Position numbers and translations under genes: made by a program. The notes beneath the pieces were generated by a model. It was not told the DNA's origin, did no database searches, and was given only the letters and a program-made list of their open reading frames with translations. Shown here piece after piece: positions 58,491-64,000 of a stretch of 64,000 nt of DNA (the first letter of the stretch is position 1; every line of letters begins with the position of its first letter). Source of the DNA: Streptomyces cyaneogriseus subsp. noncyanogenus (GTDB lineage Bacteria > Actinomycetota > Actinomycetes > Streptomycetales > Streptomycetaceae); NCBI RefSeq assembly GCF_000931445.1, contig NZ_CP010849.1, forward strand, positions 2,046,001 to 2,110,000, in the 5' to 3' direction.

Positions 58491-59042
58491 TCAGCGCCGC
58501 TCGTCCGTACCCGCGACCTTGCCGGTCGACAGGGCCACCCGGTTCCAGGTGTTGATCGCGAAGATCAGGCCGAGGAGATGGGCCAGTTCCCGCTCGTCGA
58601 AGTGGGCGGCGGCGTGCGCGTAGACGTCGTCGGGCACCCCGCCGCCGGCGACCAGGGTCACCGCCTCCGTCAGCGCGAGGGCCGCCTGCTCCCGCTCGGT
58701 GAAGAAGTGACGGGCCTCGCGCCACAGGGCGACCATGTGCAGCCGGTCCTCGCTCTCGCCGGCCTTGCGCGCGTCGGTGGTGTGCATGTGCAGGCAGTAG
58801 GCGCAGTGGTTGAGGTGCGAGGCGCGGATCTGGATCAGCTCCACCAGGGCCGGGTCGAGGGCCTCGCGGGCGGCGGTGTCGAAACCGATCAGGGCGCGGA
58901 AGACCTTGGGCGCGGACTTCGCGAAGTCCAGCCGGTTCCGGCCGGCCACCGCCGCGGCCACTCCGGCGGGCGTGTCCTCGGGCCCGCCCGGGGTGCCGGG
59001 GGCGGACGAAGTTCCCTGCGGGACGGTCGTGTTCGTCGTCAT
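58491..59042 (-). CDS. AhpD/carboxymuconolactone decarboxylase-like protein
   Basis: A 183-residue protein of the AhpD-like fold. The redox motif HCAYCLHMHTTDARKAGE (residues about 77-94) has the CxxC pair and the His of alkylhydroperoxidase D proteins, preceded by LVELIQIRASHLN. The end is HLLGLIFAINTWNRVALST. These proteins act as thiol-dependent peroxidase partners or act on small ketones. ATG 59042 is chosen since TAGGTT ends 7 nt before it (leaderless). The frame continues three codons up to a TTG. It is divergent from the MocR regulator, its probable controller. Confidence 0.88.
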   Translation of the reverse strand: MTTNTTVPQGTSSAPGTPGGPEDTPAGVAAAVAGRNRLDFAKSAPKVFRALIGFDTAAREALDPALVELIQIRASHLNHCAYCLHMHTTDARKAGESEDRLHMVALWREARHFFTEREQAALALTEAVTLVAGGGVPDDVYAHAAAHFDERELAHLLGLIFAINTWNRVALSTGKVAGTDERR

Positions 59043-59049
59043 GCCGCTC

Positions 59050-59081
59050 AACCTACGGACCGCAAAGACCGGTTGTAGGGT
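59050..59081. promoter_or_regulatory. Back-to-back leaderless promoters of the AhpD-like and mocR genes
   Basis: TAGGTT on the minus strand (59055-59050) ends 7 nt before ATG 59042. TAGGGT on the plus strand (59076-59081) ends 8 nt before GTG 59090. Only 47 bp separate the two start codons, so one bound regulator could cover both promoters. Confidence 0.55.
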
Positions 59082-59089
59082 GCATTTCC

Positions 59090-60523
59090 GTGGCGGAATC
59101 GTGGGTCAATCACGCGGAGCGGATCGGTGCCGACCTGCATCTGGAGCTGTCCGGTCCGGGCGGGCGGCGGGCCGCGCTCATCCGTGCGCTGCGCGAGGCC
59201 GTGCGCGGCGGCCGGCTCGCTCCCGGCACGCGGCTGCCGCCGTACCGCTCGCTCGCCGCGGATCTCGGCGTCGCGCGCAACACGGTGGCCGACGCCTACG
59301 CGGAACTGGTCGCGGAGGGCTGGCTGACCGCCCGGCAGGGCTCGGGCACCCGGGTGGCGGAACGGACCCTGCCGCTCCAGTCCGCCGCACGCGTGCCCCG
59401 GGAAGTGTCTCCCCACACGCGGGGGCCACGGCACGATCTGCGGCAGGGCACCCCGGATGTGTCGGCGTTCCCGCGCGCGGCCTGGCTCGCCTCCTACCGG
59501 CGTGCCCTCCAGAAGGCGCCCAACGAGGTGTTCGGCCCCGGCGATCCGGCCGGGCGCGGGGAACTGCGGGAAGCGCTGGCGGAGTATCTGGCGCGCACGC
59601 GTGGGGTGCGCGCCGAGCCGGGCCGAATCGTGATCTGCTCCGGGGTCGCGCACGCGCTGCGTCTGCTGTTCGGGCAGGACAGGGCCGGAGGCGGCGGGGT
59701 GCTGCGCGGTCCGCTGGCCGTGGAGGGGTACGGCCTGGGTTTCCACCGGCGGCTGCTGAGGGACGCCGGTGTGCGGACGGTCCCGCTTCCGATCGACGCA
59801 CACGGGGCGCTCGTCGCCCGGCTGGGACGCGAGCGGGCCGTGCTGCTGACACCCGCGCATCAGTTTCCGACCGGCGGGCCGCTGCACCCGGAGCGCCGCG
59901 CCACCGTGGTCGACTGGGCACGCGCGCGGGACGGACTGGTCCTGGAGGACGACTACGACGGCGAATTCCGCTACGACCGCAAGCCCGTCGGCGCCCTCCA
60001 AGGACTCGATCCCGAGCGGGTGATCCACCTCGGGTCGGTCAGCAAGACCCTGTCGCCCGCGGTGCGGCTGGGCTGGATGGTGCTGCCGGAGCGGTATGTC
60101 GGCGGCGTGCTCGCGGCCAAGGGCGAGCGGGAGGCGTGGGCGAGCGTCCTCGATCAGCTCTGCCTGGCCGATCTCGTCGCCTCCGGGGCGTACGACCGTC
60201 ATGTACGGCGGATGCGGCAGCGTTACCGCGCGCGCCGCAACCGCCTGGTCCAGGCGCTCGCCGCGCGGGCGCCGCACATCGAGGTCACGGGCATCGCGGC
60301 CGGGCTCCACGCGGTGCTGCGGCTTCCTCCCGGCACCGAGCGCGCCACCCTGGAGGCCGCCGCCCGGCAGGGCATCGCGCTGGACGGGCTGGCGGACTTC
60401 CGGCACCCGGAGAGCGACCTTCCGCCCGGGGACGGACTCGTCGTGGGCTACGCGACACCCTCCGACCACGCGTACCAGGCCGCGCTGGACGCCCTGTGCG
60501 GCGTGCTCCCGCCACCGCAGTGA
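59090..60523 (+). CDS. MocR/PdxR-type regulator (GntR HTH fused to aminotransferase fold)
   Basis: A 477-residue regulator. The N-terminal winged helix (residues about 25-92) has RLAPGTRLPPYRSLAADLGVARNTVADAYAELVAEGWLTARQGSGT. The C-terminal fold-type-I aminotransferase domain has ICSGVAHALRLLF, VLEDDYDGEFRYD (PLP Asp/Tyr), and GSVSKTLSPAVRLGWM, whose Lys should bind PLP. Such regulators sense PLP or PLP adducts with amino acids and usually act on the divergent gene, here the AhpD-like protein. GTG 59090 is leaderless in appearance. A 19-bp hairpin follows the gene. Confidence 0.92.
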   Translation: MAESWVNHAERIGADLHLELSGPGGRRAALIRALREAVRGGRLAPGTRLPPYRSLAADLGVARNTVADAYAELVAEGWLTARQGSGTRVAERTLPLQSAARVPREVSPHTRGPRHDLRQGTPDVSAFPRAAWLASYRRALQKAPNEVFGPGDPAGRGELREALAEYLARTRGVRAEPGRIVICSGVAHALRLLFGQDRAGGGGVLRGPLAVEGYGLGFHRRLLRDAGVRTVPLPIDAHGALVARLGRERAVLLTPAHQFPTGGPLHPERRATVVDWARARDGLVLEDDYDGEFRYDRKPVGALQGLDPERVIHLGSVSKTLSPAVRLGWMVLPERYVGGVLAAKGEREAWASVLDQLCLADLVASGAYDRHVRRMRQRYRARRNRLVQALAARAPHIEVTGIAAGLHAVLRLPPGTERATLEAAARQGIALDGLADFRHPESDLPPGDGLVVGYATPSDHAYQAALDALCGVLPPPQ

Positions 60524-60552
60524 GCGGGAAGGGAGACAGACGCCGGGGAAAA

Positions 60553-60596
60553 CAGACGGCGGGGGCGCATGTCAGGGCATGCGCCCCCGCCGTCTG
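60553..60596. terminator. Very strong hairpin after the mocR-type gene
   Basis: CAGACGGCGGGGGCGCATG (60553-60571) and CATGCGCCCCCGCCGTCTG (60578-60596) form a perfect 19-bp stem with a 6-nt loop, the strongest hairpin in the window. It can serve both converging genes. Confidence 0.88.
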
Positions 60597-60689
60597 CGTC
60601 CCCTACCTGGGATTGACGGGGGGAGCAGTACCGGGTCTACCGGGTCTGTCGCTGAGCATCAGGATTAACAACAAGCCGCTGAACGCGGG

Positions 60690-60965
60690 TCAGGACAGCA
60701 GGAAGTCCGCCACCCCCGCCTTGGCCCCCTGAATGAAGGCCGTCATCTCGTCGGAGGTGTATATCAGGGCAGGCCCGTCGGGGTCGGTGGACTGGCGCAG
60801 GGCGATCCGGCCGTCGGCGAGCTTCATGGCCTCCAGGCAATTACCTCCGTTGCCGCCGCTCCACGGCTTGTGCCAGCCCTCGCTGCCCAGCTCACGGGCA
60901 GGCATGCCGTTGTAGATCCGCTCGTTGCGGATCCGCGGCACGGGCTGGGTGACGATGATTTCCAT
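60690..60965 (-). CDS. DUF397 domain protein (WhiJ-associated)
   Basis: A 91-residue protein. The core LGSEGWHKPWSGGNGGNCLEAMKLADGRIALRQSTDPDGPALIYTSDEMTAFIQGAKAGVADFLL has the standard DUF397 order: a W-x-K-S/P-x-x-S start, GNCLE, V/I-A-L-R-x-S, and a final W/MxAFIxGAKxG helix. DUF397 proteins pair with XRE-DUF5753 regulators and are thought to bind or antagonise them. The start is immediately after the TGA of the regulator gene, so they are translated together. Confidence 0.9.
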   Translation of the reverse strand: MEIIVTQPVPRIRNERIYNGMPARELGSEGWHKPWSGGNGGNCLEAMKLADGRIALRQSTDPDGPALIYTSDEMTAFIQGAKAGVADFLLS

Positions 60966-61826
60966 TCACAGCTCCTTGCGGAGATCCTGGAGGATCTCCT
61001 TCGTGCGTTGTGCCGTGGCGGCCAGTGCCGCCATGCGGTCCATGACCTCCAGGTGGGCCGCCACCTCGGAGCGCGCGTCCAGATAGACGGCGCCGGTCAG
61101 GTACTCGCTGTAGACCATGTCCGGGAGCTCCGGCATGGCGAACCGGAACAGCACGAAGGGCCCGTACGTGCCGGGGTGCGGCCCGGTCGCGAACTGGGCG
61201 ACCTGCAAGGTCACGTGGGGCAGCTTCGTGGCTTCCAGCAGCTTGTCGATCTGGGCCCGCATCACCTCGGGCCCGCCGACCGGGCGCCGCAGCACGGTCT
61301 CGTCCATCACGGCCCACAGCCGGGGCGCGTCCTCGCGCGTGAGGAGTTCCTGGCGCCGCATGCGCAGGGCGACATGGCGTTCGATGTCGTCGGGGCGGGT
61401 CTGGCCGATGGCACCCGACGTCAGCACCCCGCGCGCGTACTCCTCCGTCTGGAGCAGACCGGGGACGAAGTGGGGGTCGTAGCTGCGGATGAGACTCGCC
61501 GCGCCCTCCAGGCTGACGTACATGGAGAACCAGCCGGGGAGGATGTCGTGGTACCGCTGCCACCATCCGGGCTTGTTGGCCTCCTCGGCCAGCTCGACGA
61601 ACGCCTCGGCCTCCTCGTCGGGGACGCCGTACGCCTTCAGCAGCAACTGAAGGTACGGGATCTTGAGGGCGACCTCCGCCGTCTCCATGCGGCGGACCGT
61701 GGCGGGGGCGACGCGGAGGATGCGTGCGGCCTCCTCGCGCTTCAGCCCAGCGCGTTCCCGCAGGTCCAGCAGGCGTCGGCCGAGGATGACCTGGCCGACC
61801 GTCGGCGCGGACCGCGGCTCACTCAC
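60966..61826 (-). CDS. XRE regulator with DUF5753 domain (WhiJ/Scr1 type)
   Basis: A 286-residue protein. The N-terminal HTH (residues about 10-65) has LGRRLLDLRERAGLKREEAARILRVAPATVRRMETAEVALK. The C-terminal DUF5753 has MYVSLEGAASLIRSYDPHFVPGLLQTEEYARGVL, ERHVALRMRRQELLTRED, VMDETVLRRPVGGPEVMRAQIDKLLE, and LYGPF-like TYGPFVLFRF. GTG 61826 follows GGAGGTGGAGC. This family includes WhiJ, which represses sporulation genes. With the following DUF397 gene and the divergent HATPase gene it forms a WhiJ-type locus. Its likely operators are the palindromes in the 257-bp spacer. Confidence 0.92.
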   Translation of the reverse strand: MSEPRSAPTVGQVILGRRLLDLRERAGLKREEAARILRVAPATVRRMETAEVALKIPYLQLLLKAYGVPDEEAEAFVELAEEANKPGWWQRYHDILPGWFSMYVSLEGAASLIRSYDPHFVPGLLQTEEYARGVLTSGAIGQTRPDDIERHVALRMRRQELLTREDAPRLWAVMDETVLRRPVGGPEVMRAQIDKLLEATKLPHVTLQVAQFATGPHPGTYGPFVLFRFAMPELPDMVYSEYLTGAVYLDARSEVAAHLEVMDRMAALAATAQRTKEILQDLRKEL

Positions 61827-61915
61827 GCTCCACCTCCACGAAGAGTCCGGTATGGGCGAGGGGCAGGACGGCCGCGCCCGCGCGCCGACAGTCTGCCCAC
61901 AGCCCGGCGGCGCCA

Positions 61916-61933
61916 TTCGAAAGCGATTTCGAA
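61916..61933. promoter_or_regulatory. Perfect 18-bp palindrome TTCGAAA-N4-TTTCGAA
   Basis: TTCGAAA (61916-61922), GCGA, TTTCGAA (61927-61933), 90 bp upstream of the XRE-DUF5753 start. It is AT-rich compared with its surroundings. It matches 10 of 12 positions of the actinobacterial SOS box TCGAAC-N4-GTTCGA. It may be an operator of the regulator or a LexA-type site. Confidence 0.5.
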
Positions 61934-62022
61934 GGCCCGGCCGGGCCTCCGGCGATCCGAAGTGGCGCCGCTCGACGTGCTGTTGCGAGCAGTGTGCCAC
62001 GCCCGTCAACGCCGTCACACTG

Positions 62023-62058
62023 CACTCTGCAATTTTCAGAGTGACACTTGCCAAGTGT
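62023..62058. promoter_or_regulatory. Two adjacent inverted repeats over the HATPase promoter
   Basis: CACTCTG-N7-CAGAGTG (62023-62043) is directly followed by ACACTT-GCC-AAGTGT (62044-62058). The second covers the -35 of the HATPase gene. The pair lies in the spacer shared with the XRE-DUF5753 gene, so both are candidate operators. Confidence 0.55.
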
Positions 62059-62076
62059 TCCGGGCAGGGCGATAGT
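62048..62076 (+). promoter_or_regulatory. Promoter of the HATPase gene, leaderless
   Basis: TTGCCA (62048-62053), 17 nt, GATAGT (62071-62076); the GTG at 62084 follows after 7 nt. The -35 matches TTGACA at five of six positions. The 11-mer GCGATAGTGGC recurs before the ABC transporter gene at 63530. Confidence 0.6.
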
Positions 62077-62083
62077 GGCAAGC

Positions 62084-62914
62084 GTGATTCCGTCCGCGCC
62101 TTTAGGAACAGACGCCACCGGGGCCCCCTCCGGACTCGGTGCCGCTTCGGGAGCCGGGCCCGCCACCGCCGCCTCCGAGCGCCGGTTCCGCTTCGAACTG
62201 GCCGCGCATCCGGGCTCGCCCGCGCAGGCCAGACGGCTGACGCGGGCCCGGCTGACCGGCTGGTCGGTGTGCGAGGACACCTGCGACACCGCGGCCCTGG
62301 TCGTCTCCGAGCTGGTCACCAACGCGATAGTGCACACCGCCGGCCGCCGTGTCGTGTGCGAACTGCACGACGGCGACGATCTGGTGCGCATAGCCGTACG
62401 TGACGAGGGATGCGGCTCCGGACGGCCCGTGGCCGCCCGCCGGCGACCGGAGGAGGAGCACGGCCGGGGGCTCCTGCTCGTCGACGCCCTGTCGCATGCC
62501 TGGGGCGCCCACGAGTACGGCCCGGGGCTGCTGGTCTGGGCCGAGCTGTCGCGCACGGTCGGCGTCCCGCACCAGCCGACCGGATCCCCCTCCGAACGTT
62601 CGTCCGAACCCCGTGGCGATCTGGGCTGGGGCACCCGTCCCAAGCCGGGCACGTCCGGCGGACAGGGCGACGCGGACGACACCGGCGGGTCCGGTGGCTC
62701 CGAGAAGCCCGGTGGCTCCAGGAAGTCCGGCGGCTCCGGCAAGCCCGAGAGCTCCGGCACGTCCGACGGCGCGTCCGGCGAGTCCGTCGAAAGCGGTGAC
62801 TCCGGCAGGTCCGTCGAAACCGGTGACTCCGGCAGGTCCGCCGGGACCGGTGCCGCGCAGCCGGGGCACGGAGAGAATCAGACACACCAGGAATCGAGGG
62901 CCGCATGGCTGTGA
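62084..62914 (+). CDS. HATPase_c (RsbW/AbaA-like anti-sigma-type) ATP-binding protein
   Basis: A 276-residue protein. Residues about 27-165 form a GHKL ATPase of the SpoIIAB/RsbW type: FRFELAAHPGSPAQARRLTRARLTGW, N-box ALVVSELVTNAIVHTAG, G1 VRDEGCGSGRP, and G2 HGRGLLLVDALSHAWG. In WhiJ-type loci this partner is common. It may be an anti-sigma factor kinase or a regulator without kinase activity. The C-terminal 100 residues are a Ser/Gly-rich low-complexity tail (GGSGGSEKPGGSRKSGGSG and later SGDSGRS repeats), probably disordered. The GTG start appears leaderless. Its end overlaps the next gene by 10 bp. Confidence 0.88.
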   Translation: MIPSAPLGTDATGAPSGLGAASGAGPATAASERRFRFELAAHPGSPAQARRLTRARLTGWSVCEDTCDTAALVVSELVTNAIVHTAGRRVVCELHDGDDLVRIAVRDEGCGSGRPVAARRRPEEEHGRGLLLVDALSHAWGAHEYGPGLLVWAELSRTVGVPHQPTGSPSERSSEPRGDLGWGTRPKPGTSGGQGDADDTGGSGGSEKPGGSRKSGGSGKPESSGTSDGASGESVESGDSGRSVETGDSGRSAGTGAAQPGHGENQTHQESRAAWL

Positions 62915-63351
62915 CGCCGTTGTCCGGCGCCCGCGTGCTCGGACTGGACACACTGGTCCGCCTCCAGCGCGGACTGCGCGGGCCGGACACGGACGGACCC
63001 CGCCGGCTTCCCGTGCCGGACGGCATGACGGCGCCGCTGGGGTGTGACGCGGTCGCCGTCCCCGCCCGCTTCGGGCCCCTGGTCATGCCCCGGCTGCCCC
63101 GGGTGGGGTGCGTCTACGCCGACCAGGCGCACTGGTGGTGGATCGTCCCGTCCGACTCCGACTACGCCCTGGACTGGCCCGCCCCCGCCCACTACGCCAC
63201 CGGCGCGGTCGTCCCCGAGGCCCCGCGCCTGCCCGGCCTCATCCACCGCCCGGACGGCACCGTCCCCTACACCCCGCCCATCCCGCTCTATCTGGCGCTG
63301 TGCCGGCTGACCGGGACGACTCCGGCCTGGTCGCGGCCGGTGAGCGCGTAG
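62905..63351 (+). CDS. Conserved hypothetical protein of the WhiJ-type locus
   Basis: A 148-residue soluble protein with MAVTPLSGARVLGLDTLVRLQRGLRG at the start and a Trp-rich core VYADQAHWWWIVPSDSDYALDWPAPAHYATGAVV. It ends in a helix (IPLYLALCRLTG). I know no function; similar small proteins often follow RsbW-like genes in Streptomyces. It overlaps the HATPase gene by 10 bp and is probably co-translated. Two hairpins follow it. Confidence 0.75.
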   Translation: MAVTPLSGARVLGLDTLVRLQRGLRGPDTDGPRRLPVPDGMTAPLGCDAVAVPARFGPLVMPRLPRVGCVYADQAHWWWIVPSDSDYALDWPAPAHYATGAVVPEAPRLPGLIHRPDGTVPYTPPIPLYLALCRLTGTTPAWSRPVSA

Positions 63352-63355
63352 GCGC

Positions 63356-63400
63356 CCGGGCCGGCGCCGGCCCGGACCCGCGTCTGCGGCCATGCCGCAG
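63356..63400 (+). terminator. Two hairpins after the WhiJ-type locus
   Basis: CCGGGCCGGC-GCCGGCCCGG (63356-63375) is a perfect 20-bp palindrome, and CTGCGGC-CAT-GCCGCAG (63384-63400) a 7-bp stem. They lie just past the stop at 63351. Confidence 0.55.
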
Positions 63401-63570
63401 GCGCGACCCCGCCCCGCCGCCGGCGCGTCCCCGGCCCCGGGTGCCGCCCGGCGGGACCGTGCCGCCCGGCGTGCGCCCGCGCGCCACGGTGTGACGCCGT
63501 ACGCGCCCTGCCCCGGCCGGGCCGGTGCCGCGATAGTGGCCGTTCGCCCACGATCGGGGGGAGGCCATCG

Positions 63571-64000
63571 GTGCGCAAGAGACGCGACACGGACACGGCC
63601 GGGGTGTCCGAGTCGGAGCGGCTGCTGTTCGGCGGCCCGCTCCGCTACGACATGGGCTGGAGCCAGCACGCGGACGCGTTCCTGGAGCTGGGTTTCCGGG
63701 CCATGATCGTCCGGCTGCCCGCCCTGCTCGGGGCCAGCCTCCGCCTCGCCCGGCAGGCCGACCGGCGGGCCGCGCGGACGGTGCTGACCGTGGAGGCGGG
63801 CCGGGGGGTGGCGCAGGCGGTGAGCCTGCTGGCGGTCAACAGCGTGCTGGGCCGGCTGATGGCGGGCGGCCCGATCGACGAGCGGCTGCGCGGCGCCGCT
63901 CCCGCGCTGGCCACCGTCGCCGCCATGACGGCGGTGGCGGCCCTGCTGCGGGCGGTCAGCACCTACGCCACCGGGCGGCTGGAGCCCAAGGTCGAGCGCG
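63571..64000 (+). CDS. ABC transporter (exporter type), N-terminal part, runs off the window
   Basis: The first 143 codons are visible. A basic/charged N-terminus (VRKRRDTDTAGVSESERLLFGGPLRYD) precedes helices: LELGFRAMIVRLPALLGASLRLA, GRGVAQAVSLLAVNSVLGRLMAG and APALATVAAMTAVAALLRAV. This looks like the start of an ABCB-type half exporter with fused permease and ATPase, as often found beside XRE-DUF397 loci. The ATPase is not in view, so the call is provisional. GGGGGGAGG lies 6 nt before the GTG. GCGATAGTGGC upstream (63530-63540) repeats the HATPase promoter core. Confidence 0.6.
   Translation, partial: MRKRRDTDTAGVSESERLLFGGPLRYDMGWSQHADAFLELGFRAMIVRLPALLGASLRLARQADRRAARTVLTVEAGRGVAQAVSLLAVNSVLGRLMAGGPIDERLRGAAPALATVAAMTAVAALLRAVSTYATGRLEPKVER

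Overview
The window is from a high-GC actinobacterium, almost certainly a Streptomyces. Third codon positions are nearly all G or C. GTG and TTG starts, 4-nt ATGA/GTGA overlaps and leaderless-type starts are common, and WhiA, mycothiol-linked and DUF397 proteins are present. The order tkt-tal-zwf-opcA-pgl, gap-pgk-tpiA-secG, rapZ-yvcK-whiA, uvrC, uvrA, uvrB is the syntenic core I know from Streptomyces chromosomes. No tRNA, rRNA, IS element, prophage or CRISPR was seen.

Layout. 1-5 kb: the end of an ABC permease, ctaA and ctaB (heme A and heme O synthases) around a small nucleotidyltransferase, an amidohydrolase and a small conserved protein. 5.1-11.8 kb: the pentose-phosphate operon tkt-tal-zwf-opcA-pgl, preceded by a 720-bp region with a tandem repeat array. 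11.8-13.9 kb: a TetR regulator divergent from an NTF2-like/NmrA-like pair, with three operator copies between them. 13.9-18.8 kb: pgi, a substrate-binding-like protein without a signal peptide, an MFS exporter and an RbpA paralogue. 19-22.5 kb: glycolysis (gap, pgk, tpiA) plus secG, followed by a large secreted M14 peptidase. 25.8-31 kb: the uvrC-rapZ-yvcK-whiA operon. 31-42.4 kb: a Tat-lipoprotein Rieske protein, a sugar kinase, an XRE/MmyB regulator, YceI, uvrA, a mycothiol-dependent DinB-fold enzyme, an MBL-fold hydrolase, aroQ, an S66 peptidase and an MHS transporter. 42.4-50.1 kb: a metal/stress block (Ca2+/H+ antiporter, TerC under a probable Mn2+ riboswitch, a TerD-fusion protein, TerD) next to uvrB. 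50-57.5 kb: MHYT protein, secreted GDPD, ogt, psuG-psuK, a methyltransferase and CorA. 57.6-64 kb: a degenerate uridine-kinase-like protein, an AhpD-like protein divergent from a MocR regulator, a WhiJ-type trio (DUF397, XRE-DUF5753, HATPase) with a small companion, and the start of an ABC exporter.

The main finding is a promoter pattern. The motif TTGTCAGTG-N8-TANNNT, with identical spacing, lies upstream of uvrA, uvrB and ogt, in weaker form upstream of uvrC, and also upstream of an MFS exporter and the terD operon. It matches the RecA-NDp (PafBC-type) DNA-damage promoter of actinobacteria. It suggests that this arm of the chromosome carries a dispersed, LexA-independent DNA-damage regulon that includes the tellurium-type stress genes and an efflux pump. 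Other points of note are the terC leader, a four-copy GCTCG-GA-CGAGC array before tkt, and a run of leaderless promoters.
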